DNA of 64,000 nucleotides from Myxococcales bacterium (GTDB lineage: Bacteria; Myxococcota_A; Polyangia; Haliangiales; Haliangiaceae), in contig JADKKI010000016.1 in the NCBI GenBank assembly GCA_016720595.1, positions 180,044 to 244,043 on the forward strand, in the 5' to 3' direction. Each line of letters starts with the position of its first letter. The stretch's first letter is position 1. Made by a program: the position numbers and the translations under genes. Shown here piece by piece: positions 43,165 to 51,360 of this stretch. The notes beneath the pieces were generated by a model, which was not told where the DNA came from, searched no databases, and saw only the letters and a list, made by a program, of their open reading frames with translations.

Positions 43165-44745
43165 GTGAGCGAGACGCGGCGCACCCGGTTCGCAGACTGG
43201 CTCGGCCGGTATCGTGGATGGCTGCTCGCGGCGTGGATCGTGCACGCCGTCGTCTTGCACGCGCTGCTGCTCGGGATGCCCTCGTGGGATGGGTTCGCGT
43301 ATCGGCTGCCTCCGATCGTGGAGCTGGTGCAGCACGGTGGGCTCGGTCTCGACAAGTACTGGGTGTTTCCGTTCCAGGGCTTCATCCCGTTCGCCGAGCT
43401 GACCCAGGCGCCGCTCCTCGCCGTGCTCGGGCTCCCGGCCCTCCTGCTCACCGGTCCGTTGATCGTGTTCCCGCTGTGCGTCCTCGCGATCTACAAGCTC
43501 GGGACCAAGCTCACGGCGAGCACGCAGGGCGGCACGTTCGCCGCCCTCGCCTATGTCGCGATCCCACTCGTCAACGACCAGCCGTTCTCCGGATACATCG
43601 ACTACATCGTCAGTGCCGCGGTCGCGTACTTCGTGTTCGCCCTCCTCGAGCTCGACGGTGCGGCGCGGCCGCGGCGCGCGGCGGTGCGCATCGTCATCGC
43701 CGTCGCGATCGTCTCGTTGACCAAGCCGACGGGGCTCTACGTGTGCGCGATGCTCTCGGGTCTCGTGCTGGTGGGCAGGTTCGTGGCGCGGGACCAGGGC
43801 CGCCTGCGGATCGTCGGCAAGCGCACGCTCGGGATCGCGCTCGCAGCGATCGCGATCGGCGCGCTACCGGCGCTGACGATCCAGGTGATCAAGCTCGTGC
43901 ACTACGGCGGCCCGCTCTATCCGTACCAGTTCAACGTGCTCGGGCTGAAGCTCGGCCCCGGGCTCCCGGCGAAAGAGATGTTCGCGCAGTCCGGCCTCGC
44001 CGACGAGACCTGGCGCGAGTTCGGAGCGAACTTCGTCGCCGGCTGGGTGTGGCCACGGGGCGCTCCGTCGGCGTTCTACGACTCGCGCTCGCTCGGCGGT
44101 GGCTGGGTCCTCGTCGTCGCGCTCGCGGTGTTGCCGGTGTTCCTCCGCTCCGCCACGCGGTTCGAGAAGTGGCTCGGCGTCAGCTGTGTGATCGTCTCGG
44201 TGCTCGCACGCGACTTCTGGTACCCGCGCTGGTCGTACACGCTGATCGTCGCGCTCTGCATGGTGATCGGTCGCGCGCTGCCCGAGCTCGCACGCGCGGA
44301 TCGTCATCGATGGCGGTTCTGGCTCGCGGTGGGGGGCCTGCTCCTCCACCTGGCGCGCCCCGAGTACGAGCTGTGGCTGGTCCGCCAGCCCGGCCTCGGT
44401 GGTCCGCGGCTCGACGTGATCGGCAGCCCGTGGTTCCAGGGCGGTGCGGCGGCGCTCGCGCCGATGCCCGATCTCCACGCGCGCTTCGTGATCCTCGAGT
44501 ACACGCGCGATGGGTTCCTCGTGCCGCTCTACGGTCAGCGGCTCACCAACGAGGTGGTGGCCACGATCCCGCGCGCGCACGTAGGCCCGCGATGCGAGGG
44601 GCTGCGGCAGCACGTGGCGCGCGATCCGCAGCTGCGGTTCATCGACGATCTCGACACCACCCGCGGTTGCGCGCGGACGTGCGCGCTCCCCGACAAGTGG
44701 GGCCCGTGTCGCGTCTGGCAGCTGTTCCCGTCGCCCGCGCGGTGA
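43165..44745 (+). CDS. multi-pass membrane protein, glycosyltransferase family 39-like
   Basis: A 526-residue protein with a GTG start 4 bp after the previous gene. About nine to ten hydrophobic segments are visible, beginning WLLAAWIVHAVVLHALLLG. The first exported loop has SWDGFAYRLPPIVELVQHGG, an acidic residue placed as in PMT/ArnT-type glycosyltransferases that use polyprenyl-phosphate sugars. A soluble C-terminal region of about 120 residues follows with four cysteines (RGCARTCALPDKWGPCRVW). It could add sugars to lipid or protein in the periplasm. The catalytic pair is not secure. Confidence 0.65.
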   Translation: MSETRRTRFADWLGRYRGWLLAAWIVHAVVLHALLLGMPSWDGFAYRLPPIVELVQHGGLGLDKYWVFPFQGFIPFAELTQAPLLAVLGLPALLLTGPLIVFPLCVLAIYKLGTKLTASTQGGTFAALAYVAIPLVNDQPFSGYIDYIVSAAVAYFVFALLELDGAARPRRAAVRIVIAVAIVSLTKPTGLYVCAMLSGLVLVGRFVARDQGRLRIVGKRTLGIALAAIAIGALPALTIQVIKLVHYGGPLYPYQFNVLGLKLGPGLPAKEMFAQSGLADETWREFGANFVAGWVWPRGAPSAFYDSRSLGGGWVLVVALAVLPVFLRSATRFEKWLGVSCVIVSVLARDFWYPRWSYTLIVALCMVIGRALPELARADRHRWRFWLAVGGLLLHLARPEYELWLVRQPGLGGPRLDVIGSPWFQGGAAALAPMPDLHARFVILEYTRDGFLVPLYGQRLTNEVVATIPRAHVGPRCEGLRQHVARDPQLRFIDDLDTTRGCARTCALPDKWGPCRVWQLFPSPAR

Positions 44746-44748
44746 ACC

Positions 44749-45807
44749 TCAGTCCTCGCCGATCACCTCGAGCACGTCGGATAGCTCGCGGCGTGGCGCC
44801 GCGCGGCGGATCGAGTGCTCCGGAATCCCGAGCCGCAGCACCATCTGCGGATAGCCGAGACCCGGGAGTTGTTCGGCGAGCTCGCCGCGGAGATCGGGCA
44901 GCTCGAGCACCTGGTTGAGGAACGCGGCCGAGAGCCCGGCCATCGTCGCGTGCAGCAGCACGGCCTCCAGTGCTTCGCCGCACCCGAGCCATTCGCTGGC
45001 GGTGTCCTCGCGCGTGCCCATCACGAGCACCACGGGCGCACCCGAGATCAGCTCGGACTCCTGGGCGCCGAACTCGGCACCGAGGTGCGGTGAGCGCAGC
45101 GATCGCGCCACACTGAACGGCAGGACCGAGCCGTACTCCTTCTCGACGAACGGAATCCCATCGCGACGGCTGCTGCCGGTGGGAGACAGCCAGTGCGACA
45201 GCTCCGCGCGAAATGCGGGATCGCCGAACTGGAGGCGATCCGCGCGATCCACGAGCTTGCCGAGGAGCTGCTTCTGCGCGGGGTCGAGCCGGATCATCGT
45301 CGCGCCCCAGGCCGCGGCGACGGCGATCAGGCGATCGGTCGTCGCCGCATCGACGGGGCGGGGGAGGAACGGCCGGCGGTTGGTATGGCGCAACGGGATC
45401 GCGCCGACCAGGCCGTGCTCTTCATCGGTGGTGATGTGAGGTTCGCCGAGCCGGAGCGTCCACAACAGATCCGGATCGATGCCATCCGCAAGCATCACCG
45501 TGACGTCGTCGACGAAGCCTTCCGCGCGTACCGCGACCCGCGCGTTGTACAGCGCGCAGCCGCAGCTCTGGATCTGCTGGCGCCGCTCGCCATCGATCAC
45601 GTGCAGGTGGCGGGTGGGATCGGCGCGCAACTCCAGCCGACCCTCCGCGATCCGCAGCCGCCACGGCTGCGTGTTGTGGCTGCTCGGAGCCCGGATCGCC
45701 GCCTCCGCTGCGGTGCGGAGGACGTGGCGATGTGCGAGGTGGACGGGAAGCTGGTTGGGTTTCACGTCTACCTTCGCTGCAAGGATGGGGATCCGTGGAT
45801 CCTCCAC
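44749..45807 (-). CDS. nitroreductase-family FMN-binding protein (Acg-like)
   Basis: A 352-residue protein with a GTG start. The FMN/P-loop segment AAIRAPSSHNTQPWRLRI lies at residues 36-53, and the C-terminal half contains LLHATMAGLSAAFLNQVLEL and YPQMVLRLGIPE. This is the layout of the Acg/Rv3131 family, in which two nitroreductase halves are fused in one chain and bind flavin. Classic nitroreductase activity is weak or absent in some members; FMN storage has been proposed for them. Convergent with the glycosyltransferase-like gene. Genes for USPs are about 1 kb away, as in actinobacterial dormancy regions. Confidence 0.82.
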   Translation of the reverse strand: MEDPRIPILAAKVDVKPNQLPVHLAHRHVLRTAAEAAIRAPSSHNTQPWRLRIAEGRLELRADPTRHLHVIDGERRQQIQSCGCALYNARVAVRAEGFVDDVTVMLADGIDPDLLWTLRLGEPHITTDEEHGLVGAIPLRHTNRRPFLPRPVDAATTDRLIAVAAAWGATMIRLDPAQKQLLGKLVDRADRLQFGDPAFRAELSHWLSPTGSSRRDGIPFVEKEYGSVLPFSVARSLRSPHLGAEFGAQESELISGAPVVLVMGTREDTASEWLGCGEALEAVLLHATMAGLSAAFLNQVLELPDLRGELAEQLPGLGYPQMVLRLGIPEHSIRRAAPRRELSDVLEVIGED

Positions 45808-46177
45808 GCCTCGATCGGATCACCCAGCTACTGCGTAGCTCACAGCGTTGCCTTTCCGATCGTATCCAGAGCGAACCGGAACGTGCCTTCAATCCGACGA
45901 TCGCAAGGGGGCAGTGCTGTCGAGCAGCTTCGTCGCCCAGAGTTGGACTCTGTGGACGGAGCCGAGTGACCCGATCGAACCGTGGAGGTTCAACTCCAGA
46001 TAAAGCAGCATCCGTGCCCGCTCCGTCCCACTCCAGGCCGTGGCCGCTCCGGCTGCCCACGACGAGGGCGCCCCCAGGGACGAAGAGTTTCGATGGCGCG
46101 AACGAGCTGCGCGAACCTCGGGAGGGGGGCGCAGTCCGTGCGCGTTCGGGGATACCCTCTCGACCAGAGGACACGAC
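45808..46177. other. 370-bp intergenic stretch without an intact gene
   Basis: The stretch holds a possible broken minus-strand reading frame (listed separately). It has two hairpins, CAGAGT-TGG-ACTCTG at 45938-45952 and TGGAG-GTTCAA-CTCCA at 45983-45998, but no cloverleaf. AGAGG at 46166-46170 is a well-spaced ribosome site (7 nt) for ATG 46178. Base composition is slightly lower in G+C than the flanks. Confidence 0.5.
45840..46011 (-). pseudogene. possible broken small gene
   Basis: From ATG 46011 the minus strand reads MLLYLELNLHGSIGSLGSVH then RVQLWATKLLDSTAP and meets a stop 10 codons on. Shifting one base at the CCCCC run (plus-strand G run about 45907-45911) continues as CDRRIEGTFRFALDTIGKAT then L and stop at 45840-45842. 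Both parts have the alternating pattern of beta strands and look protein-like. No family is recognised. It may be a true remnant, a sequence error or chance. Confidence 0.3.
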
Positions 46178-46723
46178 ATGGGCAAGGAACTCACCTACGT
46201 GGAGACCGAAGGCGGACCGTTCATCCTGCTCCCGCTCGAGCTGAAGAAGGCCTGGAAGGGCTCGGGCGACGACGCCGGCGAGGACGACGATGACGAGGAC
46301 GAGGGCGAGGACGAAGCGGACGAGAGCGACTACGAGCGTGCGGAGGAGTTCCTGACCACCGTGGGTGTCCTCGAGGTCGGCAAGGGGGAAGCGCTGATCC
46401 TCGGCGAGGTGGAGGTTACCGCGTTCCAGCCCACCCCCGACGGTGGGGTGTTCATCCAGCGCGTGTTCGGCGATGACCCGGCGCAGGTCCAGGCGGCGGT
46501 CGACAAGGCCGTGAGCTCGGGGAAGTGGAAGGTCACCAAGCACACCCTCGATGTCGGCAAGGGCAAGCTCGCCCTGTTCGACTCGGCGTTCGCCTACGAC
46601 GAGGCCGACGAGGACGAGATCCTCGAGATCACGCTCGCGCCCGGCTCGTACACGATCGAGACCAGCCGGGTGAAGGAAGGTGACGTGGAGGCCGGCCTCG
46701 TGCGGCTGCGCCGCGACGCCTGA
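46178..46723 (+). CDS. Imm21-like immunity-family protein
   Basis: A 181-residue cytoplasmic protein. ATG 46178 is supported by AGAGG 7 nt upstream. The start VETEGGPFILLPLELKKAWKG, then SDYERAEEFLTTVGVLEVGK and GEALILGEVEVTAFQP, match the Imm21 family pattern (GGP.l..P.....W.G, DY.rA, vG.g.alvLg). An Asp/Glu insertion (DDAGEDDDDEDEGEDEADE) at about residues 30-48 is unusual and may be lineage-specific. Imm21 members protect against polymorphic toxins in T6SS/CDI-type systems. No toxin gene is adjacent, so the protein is an orphan in this role. Confidence 0.68.
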   Translation: MGKELTYVETEGGPFILLPLELKKAWKGSGDDAGEDDDDEDEGEDEADESDYERAEEFLTTVGVLEVGKGEALILGEVEVTAFQPTPDGGVFIQRVFGDDPAQVQAAVDKAVSSGKWKVTKHTLDVGKGKLALFDSAFAYDEADEDEILEITLAPGSYTIETSRVKEGDVEAGLVRLRRDA

Positions 46724-46736
46724 GGCTCGACCACGG

Positions 46737-47315
46737 TCAGATCGCTGGCCACACGCTCTGGACCACTCGCTGGTCGACGTAGGTGTAGCGATGGGGCGCG
46801 TTGTAGGCCGGTCGTTCGTGGTCGTACTTGATGACGTGCATCAGCTCGGTGGGGGGATAGGTCTTGGCCCTCACCACCATCACCGGACACTTCGCTTCCC
46901 GCACCACTCGCTCGGAGACGGAGCCGAGGACGAGCCGCTCGAGGCCGGTCTTGCCGTGAGAGCCGATGAAGATCAGGTCCGCGCTGACGCTTTGCGCGAG
47001 CTCGAGGATCTCCTCGGCCGGCTTGCCGATCCGCGCATGGACGAAGAACTGGATCTCGCTCGAGGCCTCTCTCCCGGCGAACCGCGCGATCATGCGCTGG
47101 GACACCATCTCCTGGATCTGCTGCGCGTAATCGTAGTTGACCTCCTTGGTCGGCAGGATCGACAGCCCGGCGTGCGAATCGATCGACACGAGGACGTGCA
47201 GGACGTGGTGGGGCGCTCGACATGCGACCTCGATGGCCCGCTGCAGGGCCTCCTCGGCGCTCGGGGTGAAGTCGTAGGCGATGACGACCTGGGTGGCGGG
47301 GGGAGCTGGATTCAC
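46737..47315 (-). CDS. universal stress protein (UspA family), second copy
   Basis: A 192-residue USP. GTG 47315 is chosen because minus-strand GAGGAGG ends 6 nt upstream. It begins VNPAPPATQVVIAYDFTPSA and has the ATP motif GSHGKTGLERLVLGS followed by VSERVVREAKCPVMVVRA. The last 40 residues (MHVIKYDHERPAYNAPHRYT) are an added tail not found in minimal USPs. It differs clearly from the USP at 30165-30638, so the copies are old paralogues. It lies close to the nitroreductase, PhnD-like and Imm21-like genes. Confidence 0.88.
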   Translation of the reverse strand: MNPAPPATQVVIAYDFTPSAEEALQRAIEVACRAPHHVLHVLVSIDSHAGLSILPTKEVNYDYAQQIQEMVSQRMIARFAGREASSEIQFFVHARIGKPAEEILELAQSVSADLIFIGSHGKTGLERLVLGSVSERVVREAKCPVMVVRAKTYPPTELMHVIKYDHERPAYNAPHRYTYVDQRVVQSVWPAI

Positions 47316-47370
47316 GAGAGACCTCCTCGTGCCCATGCCTTGCATCTGCGGTACCAGGTCGGGAGGCCTG

Positions 47371-48234
47371 GTGGCGGAACGGCTTTGCGCAAGCCGTGCA
47401 CGAGCGTGGACACGAGGTCGATCCCGGACGGGATCGCGGAGTACATTCAACGCGGAGGCTCCGATCACCGCACCAACTTTCAGCTTCGGGCTCCCACCCT
47501 CGCTCGGTCGTGCACCGGTGCTCGAGCTCGCGAGGGAGTTCGCCGACGTGCTGTTTGGCGCGTCGTTCGAGACCATCATTCCGTTCAAGACCTACGAGGC
47601 GCTGCAGCAGGCCGTGCTCGCGGGTGAGGTCGACGCCGCGTGGGGGCCTCCGCTCGTGTGTGCGCGGGTGGAGGCGGCGGGCGGGATGGTCGCGTTGCGT
47701 GCGGTTCGCCACGGCGAGGTGACCTATCGATCGGTCCTGCTGGTCCGGGTTCAGGATCAGTACGAGCTGGCGGCGCTCCGCACAGGAGAAGCTCGGCCGC
47801 GGGCCGTGTGGGTCGATGCGTCCTCGATGGGAGGCTACCTGCTCCCGCGCGCTCACCTCCGCAAGGCCGGCATCGATCCGGCGACCGCGTTCCTGACCGA
47901 GCGGATGCTCGGCTCGTACACGGCATGCTTCGACGCAGTTCTCGACGCCGATGCTGACCTGACCGCCTCGTTTCTCGGCAAGACCGAGCTCGAGACGATG
48001 TGGGGGGACAAGATGCGCCGGCTCCGCCCCCTCGCGTACTCGGACGAGGTCCCGAATGATGGTGTCGTCCTGGCGCCAGGCCTCTCGAGCGCCCAGCGCG
48101 CGGCGCTGGTGGGGAACCTCCGCAAGCTGCTCGCGAATGCACGCTCGCACGATGTGTTGTGCTCGGTGTTCACGGTCACCGGCTTCGAGCAGCCGCCCCC
48201 GGGGACGTACGCGCCCGTGCTCCAGTTCGCGTGA
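47371..48234 (+). CDS. PhnD-like periplasmic-binding-fold protein without signal peptide
   Basis: A 287-residue reading frame. GTG 47371 follows GGGAGG by 4 nt, yet the first 30 residues are Arg-rich and the fold seems to begin at FSFGLPPSLG (about residue 37), so the start is uncertain. The body (ADVLFGASFETIIPFKTYEA, AGEVDAAWGPPLVCARVE, AVWVDASSMGGYLLPRAHLR, NDGVVLAPGLSSAQRAALVG) is that of the phosphonate/phosphate-type ABC substrate-binding protein (PhnD). Lack of a signal suggests a cytoplasmic sensor or ligand carrier. No permease gene is nearby. It is divergent from the USP gene. Confidence 0.7.
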   Translation: MAERLCASRARAWTRGRSRTGSRSTFNAEAPITAPTFSFGLPPSLGRAPVLELAREFADVLFGASFETIIPFKTYEALQQAVLAGEVDAAWGPPLVCARVEAAGGMVALRAVRHGEVTYRSVLLVRVQDQYELAALRTGEARPRAVWVDASSMGGYLLPRAHLRKAGIDPATAFLTERMLGSYTACFDAVLDADADLTASFLGKTELETMWGDKMRRLRPLAYSDEVPNDGVVLAPGLSSAQRAALVGNLRKLLANARSHDVLCSVFTVTGFEQPPPGTYAPVLQFA

Positions 48235-48235
48235 G

Positions 48236-48997
48236 CTACGGCCCTGGCACGGGGTTCGGCCGCACGAGCTGATGGCAGCCGGCGCAGGTCGACAGCAGCT
48301 CGCCATACAGCACCGCGCGCGCATCGTGGTCCTCGACCTTCCCGGCGCGGGCCGCGATCGCGCGGATGTTCGCGGCGAGCGCCGTGACGTCGCCACGATT
48401 CGCACTGCCCGCGGCCTGGAAGGTGTCGAGCTTCGTGATCGCGAGCACCGACGCACCCTCGGACCACAGTTGATCGGAGGGCCCCACGAGGCCGTCCCAC
48501 AGCCGGGCGGCCGCCCACTGGTGGCGCTTCATCTGGGTCGCCAGGGCAGGGCCCTCCTCGGGCACCGGCTCCCACGCAAACGTCACGATCGCATCGCGTG
48601 CCTCGTGGCACTTGCTGCACGCGCGACCGAGGCGCGCGGCGAGGCTCGCCGCCGTGGGCAGGTCCTTGGCCTTGGCGACCTCCAGTGCGGACAGGTGCAG
48701 CTCGTCGAGGTACGCCTGCCATCCCTCCTGCGGCAGCTCGGCATGATCGGCAAGCCAGGTCGCGAGCTCCTTGGCCTCCGAAAGGTGGCCGCGTGCGATC
48801 GAACGCTGGAGCTCGGAGATCGCGGCGAAGTGGTGCCGCATGTGTTCCTTCACCGTCTGCGGATCAGCTGCGTCGATCGGCGGCGGCGCCGCGCTCCCCG
48901 ACCCTGTGGGGATGGGCGGTGGCGTGGGGCGCGGAGCGGGAGGTTGCTCGTCGCGACACGCAGCGAGCAGGAGCATGGACAACAGCGCGCGCTTCAC
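48236..48997 (-). CDS. di-haem c-type cytochrome lipoprotein
   Basis: A 253-residue lipoprotein with GTG start at 48995-48997 and lipobox SMLLLAAC. Two haem c motifs CxxCH are present: CSKCHEAR near residue 145 and CAGCHQLV near the C-terminus. The helices between them (TQMKRHQWAAARLWDGLVGP, ITKLDTFQAAGSANRGDVTA) resemble cytochrome c'/C-type family helical bundles, with M-K-R-H possibly supplying a second ligand. Electron transfer at the outer surface is plausible. Coupled to the upstream AgmX-like gene by a GTGA overlap. Confidence 0.82.
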   Translation of the reverse strand: MKRALLSMLLLAACRDEQPPAPRPTPPPIPTGSGSAAPPPIDAADPQTVKEHMRHHFAAISELQRSIARGHLSEAKELATWLADHAELPQEGWQAYLDELHLSALEVAKAKDLPTAASLAARLGRACSKCHEARDAIVTFAWEPVPEEGPALATQMKRHQWAAARLWDGLVGPSDQLWSEGASVLAITKLDTFQAAGSANRGDVTALAANIRAIAARAGKVEDHDARAVLYGELLSTCAGCHQLVRPNPVPGP

Positions 48998-49404
48998 GGC
49001 TTGCTCACTTTCGGGCCAGCACCAGGGCTCACCGTTCGCACGAATTGAAGGGGGATGATGGCCATGGTGAAGCCACGACGGGGAGGGAAGTGCCACGTCG
49101 TCGACAGATTCCGGAGGCAGCCGTCGAGCCGGCTGAGCGCCGCGCCGACCACACCCGGTGCCTTGAACCCGAACTGGACCACCGTGCCGTCGCGGTGGAT
49201 CGTCAGCTCGAGGCGAAGGACACCGCGGGCCTCACGCCCGGAGGACGCGGGGGCGTAGCACTCCTTCACGGCGGGGATGTACGGCTCGAAGTACTTCCGG
49301 AGATCCTTCGCGTTGATCGTCTGCTGATCCTCTCCGTCGCTCGCGCGCGCGAGCGGCGGCACGGCGAGCAGCGCCGCGAAGGTGACAAACAGGAGGACGC
49401 GCAT
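48994..49404 (-). CDS. small exported AgmX/TonB-C-like protein
   Basis: A 136-residue protein from ATG 49402-49404 (a start 7 codons earlier is also possible). It has a signal peptide (MRVLLFVTFAALLAVPPLAR). The rest (YFEPYIPAVKECYAPASSGR, RLELTIHRDGTVVQFGFKAP, LDGCLRNLSTTWHFPPRRG) is one AgmX/PglI C-terminal domain with its two cysteines, the same fold as in the proteins at 3376-4356. Its stop overlaps the cytochrome start by 4 bp, so both are made together. It may serve as a periplasmic adaptor for the cytochrome. Confidence 0.78.
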   Translation of the reverse strand: MRVLLFVTFAALLAVPPLARASDGEDQQTINAKDLRKYFEPYIPAVKECYAPASSGREARGVLRLELTIHRDGTVVQFGFKAPGVVGAALSRLDGCLRNLSTTWHFPPRRGFTMAIIPLQFVRTVSPGAGPKVSKP

Positions 49405-49545
49405 GGCCTCGCCTTCTCGAAGCACACCGCGCGCCAGCGCCGAGCGCGTGGAATGCGGGGTTCATCGCGTGGACTGCGCAAGGTCTGCGCATCGCGGGGA
49501 GATCAACGCGAAGGTCGCGCGTACGACCGCTCCGTGAGGGCGACG

Positions 49546-50376
49546 TCAGTAGTCGCGCTGGTCAGCGAACGAATAGTGGGCGACCACCACGCGCCAGGTC
49601 TTCCCGTCGGTCGAGGTCGCAAACACCGTGGCCCGCAGATGGAGGACGTCATCGGACTTGCGCGTCCAGTCGACGTTCGCAGCCGCATACCCCCAGCGGG
49701 CACCGTGGACCTCGCGCGGCTTGCCGGCGATCGAGAGCTTGAGCTTGCGCCACGAGGCGAGGAGCTTCCGCGCAGCCGGCTTGCCGACCGCTCGCTCCTT
49801 CGACTCCGTGCCGAGCACCACGACGTTGGGATCGTCTGCGAGTGCCGCCTCGAGCGCCGCGGGGTCGGCGAGCAACGCGGACAGCGGCCCGGGCGTGGTG
49901 GTGACCGGCAGCTCCGCGGAGGACATCCCGCCGGTGATGCCCGTGGCCTGGACGTGGGCGGCGACCAGCTGGAACCCGGCACCCGTGTCAGCGATCAGGC
50001 CCGTGACGCGCAGCGGGCGCTTCTTGTGGCACCGCGCGAGCGGAACGGGGCAGTCGAGTAAGGAGTACGGCTGGACGAGGTCGGCGACGATCCACGCCGC
50101 GTCGGTCGTGCCGCCGACGATCTGCTTGCCGAGCTTCGAATCACCGTGCGACTCGTTGAATGCGCCGCTCTCCGGATCTCCGGATCGGTCGAAGATCGTC
50201 GCGTCGCGCGCGATCTCGGCCTTGCCCTTGCGATCATCCGAATCGGCCGAGATCTGATGGGCGAGCCACTGCTTCGCTCGCTCGGAAGGTGCGGGTCCGT
50301 CCGCGTGCGCGAAGCGCAGCCCGAACACCACCGCGCTCGCGGCCACCCAAGACAGCATCCCGAGGTGTCGATTCAT
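49546..50376 (-). CDS. exported protein with SnoaL/NTF2-like C-terminus
   Basis: A 276-residue protein (MNRHLGMLSWVAASAVVFGL, signal ending AHA). The final 120 residues (LHLRATVFATSTDGKTWRVV then VAHYSF) fit the cone-shaped SnoaL/DUF4440 fold. The first half has Ser/Asp-rich motifs and paired cysteines (LLDCPVPLARCHKKR). No active-site residue can be named. The protein is probably periplasmic. Confidence 0.6.
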   Translation of the reverse strand: MNRHLGMLSWVAASAVVFGLRFAHADGPAPSERAKQWLAHQISADSDDRKGKAEIARDATIFDRSGDPESGAFNESHGDSKLGKQIVGGTTDAAWIVADLVQPYSLLDCPVPLARCHKKRPLRVTGLIADTGAGFQLVAAHVQATGITGGMSSAELPVTTTPGPLSALLADPAALEAALADDPNVVVLGTESKERAVGKPAARKLLASWRKLKLSIAGKPREVHGARWGYAAANVDWTRKSDDVLHLRATVFATSTDGKTWRVVVAHYSFADQRDY

Positions 50377-50439
50377 CTGACCGATCTTGCCATCACCGAC
50401 CGCCCGGCGGTGGGAACCACCGGCGGAGGGTGCGATAGG

Positions 50440-51360
50440 ATGGAGCCGTTGACGGCCTCCACCCTGGCGTGCGGACAGTGCGGCGCGAGCCTCGTGTTCG
50501 AAGGCGTTCGCACCCAGACCTGCCCGTACTGCGCGAGCCCCAACTTCGTCGAGCGCCCTGCCTCCGCCGGCCGCCCTGATCCGACCTTCGTCGTGACGTT
50601 CACGGGGGACGACAAGGTGGCCCGTCGTCAGCTCGAGAGCTGGCTCGGGACGCGCTCCGTGTTCTCGGACGGGCGGATCAAGCGTGCGCGCGTCGAGGGG
50701 CTGCGGGGGATCTACCTGCCCGCGTACCTCTACTCCGCGGTCTCGCACAGCGAGTACTCGGCGTTGATCGGCGAGGACTACACCGAGACCGAGACCTACA
50801 CGACCACGGACTCGCAGGGGAACACCGAGACCCATACGCGCACGGTGACCCGCACCGAGCACCGGGCGCTGGCAGGTCGGTTCATCGGCTATGTGAACGA
50901 TGTGGTGGTCAGTGCCTCCGCAGGGCTTCCCAACGTCGAGCTCGACGCGGTGGAGCCGTTCGATCTCAAGCAGCTGAGGCGATTCACGCCCGCGCTCGTC
51001 GCCGGCTGGATCACCGAAGAGTTCTCGCGAGAGGCGCCAGAGTGCGTGGAGCTCTCCCGCCGCGAGGCCGTCGACCAGATCGGCGGCAAGTTGCGCCCGT
51101 ACATGCCCGGTGACAGCTTCAGCGATCTGCAGTGGAAGACCGCGGTGCAGTGGGAGTCGATGGATCCCGTGTTGGTCCCGGTCTGGGTGCTCGCGGTCCG
51201 CTATCGCGACGACAAGCCACCGCTCCGCGTCGTGATCAACGGTCAATCGGGCAAGGTCACGGGTGACGTGCCGTTGTCGGTGTGGAAGATCCTGCTCGCG
51301 ATCGGGCTCGGACTCGGGCTGATCGTCGCGATCATCATCGCCGCCACGGGGGGACGATGA
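50440..51360 (+). CDS. zinc-ribbon membrane protein, first of a paralogous pair
   Basis: A 306-residue protein. The N-terminal zinc ribbon is CGQCGASLVFEGVRTQTCPYC (two CxxC pairs, Cys11/14 and about Cys28/31). A beta-rich domain follows with a Thr/Glu repeat ETETYTTTDSQGNTETHTRT. One C-terminal transmembrane helix is at about 283-301 (ILLAIGLGLGLIVAIIIAAT). Related proteins are often misnamed 'primosomal protein N-prime-like' because of the ribbon alone. The next gene starts in its stop codon (ATGA) and encodes the same architecture. Confidence 0.75.
   Translation: MEPLTASTLACGQCGASLVFEGVRTQTCPYCASPNFVERPASAGRPDPTFVVTFTGDDKVARRQLESWLGTRSVFSDGRIKRARVEGLRGIYLPAYLYSAVSHSEYSALIGEDYTETETYTTTDSQGNTETHTRTVTRTEHRALAGRFIGYVNDVVVSASAGLPNVELDAVEPFDLKQLRRFTPALVAGWITEEFSREAPECVELSRREAVDQIGGKLRPYMPGDSFSDLQWKTAVQWESMDPVLVPVWVLAVRYRDDKPPLRVVINGQSGKVTGDVPLSVWKILLAIGLGLGLIVAIIIAATGGR

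Noticed and set aside
45938..45998. tRNA-like pieces: CAGAGT-TGG-ACTCTG and GGAGGTTCAACTCC
   Set aside because: The distance between the two arms is too long, no D-arm or acceptor stem can be paired and there is no 3' CCA. Treated as unrelated hairpins.
47371..48234. Complete phosphonate ABC transporter
   Set aside because: Only a PhnD-like binding protein is present, without signal peptide, ATPase or permease.
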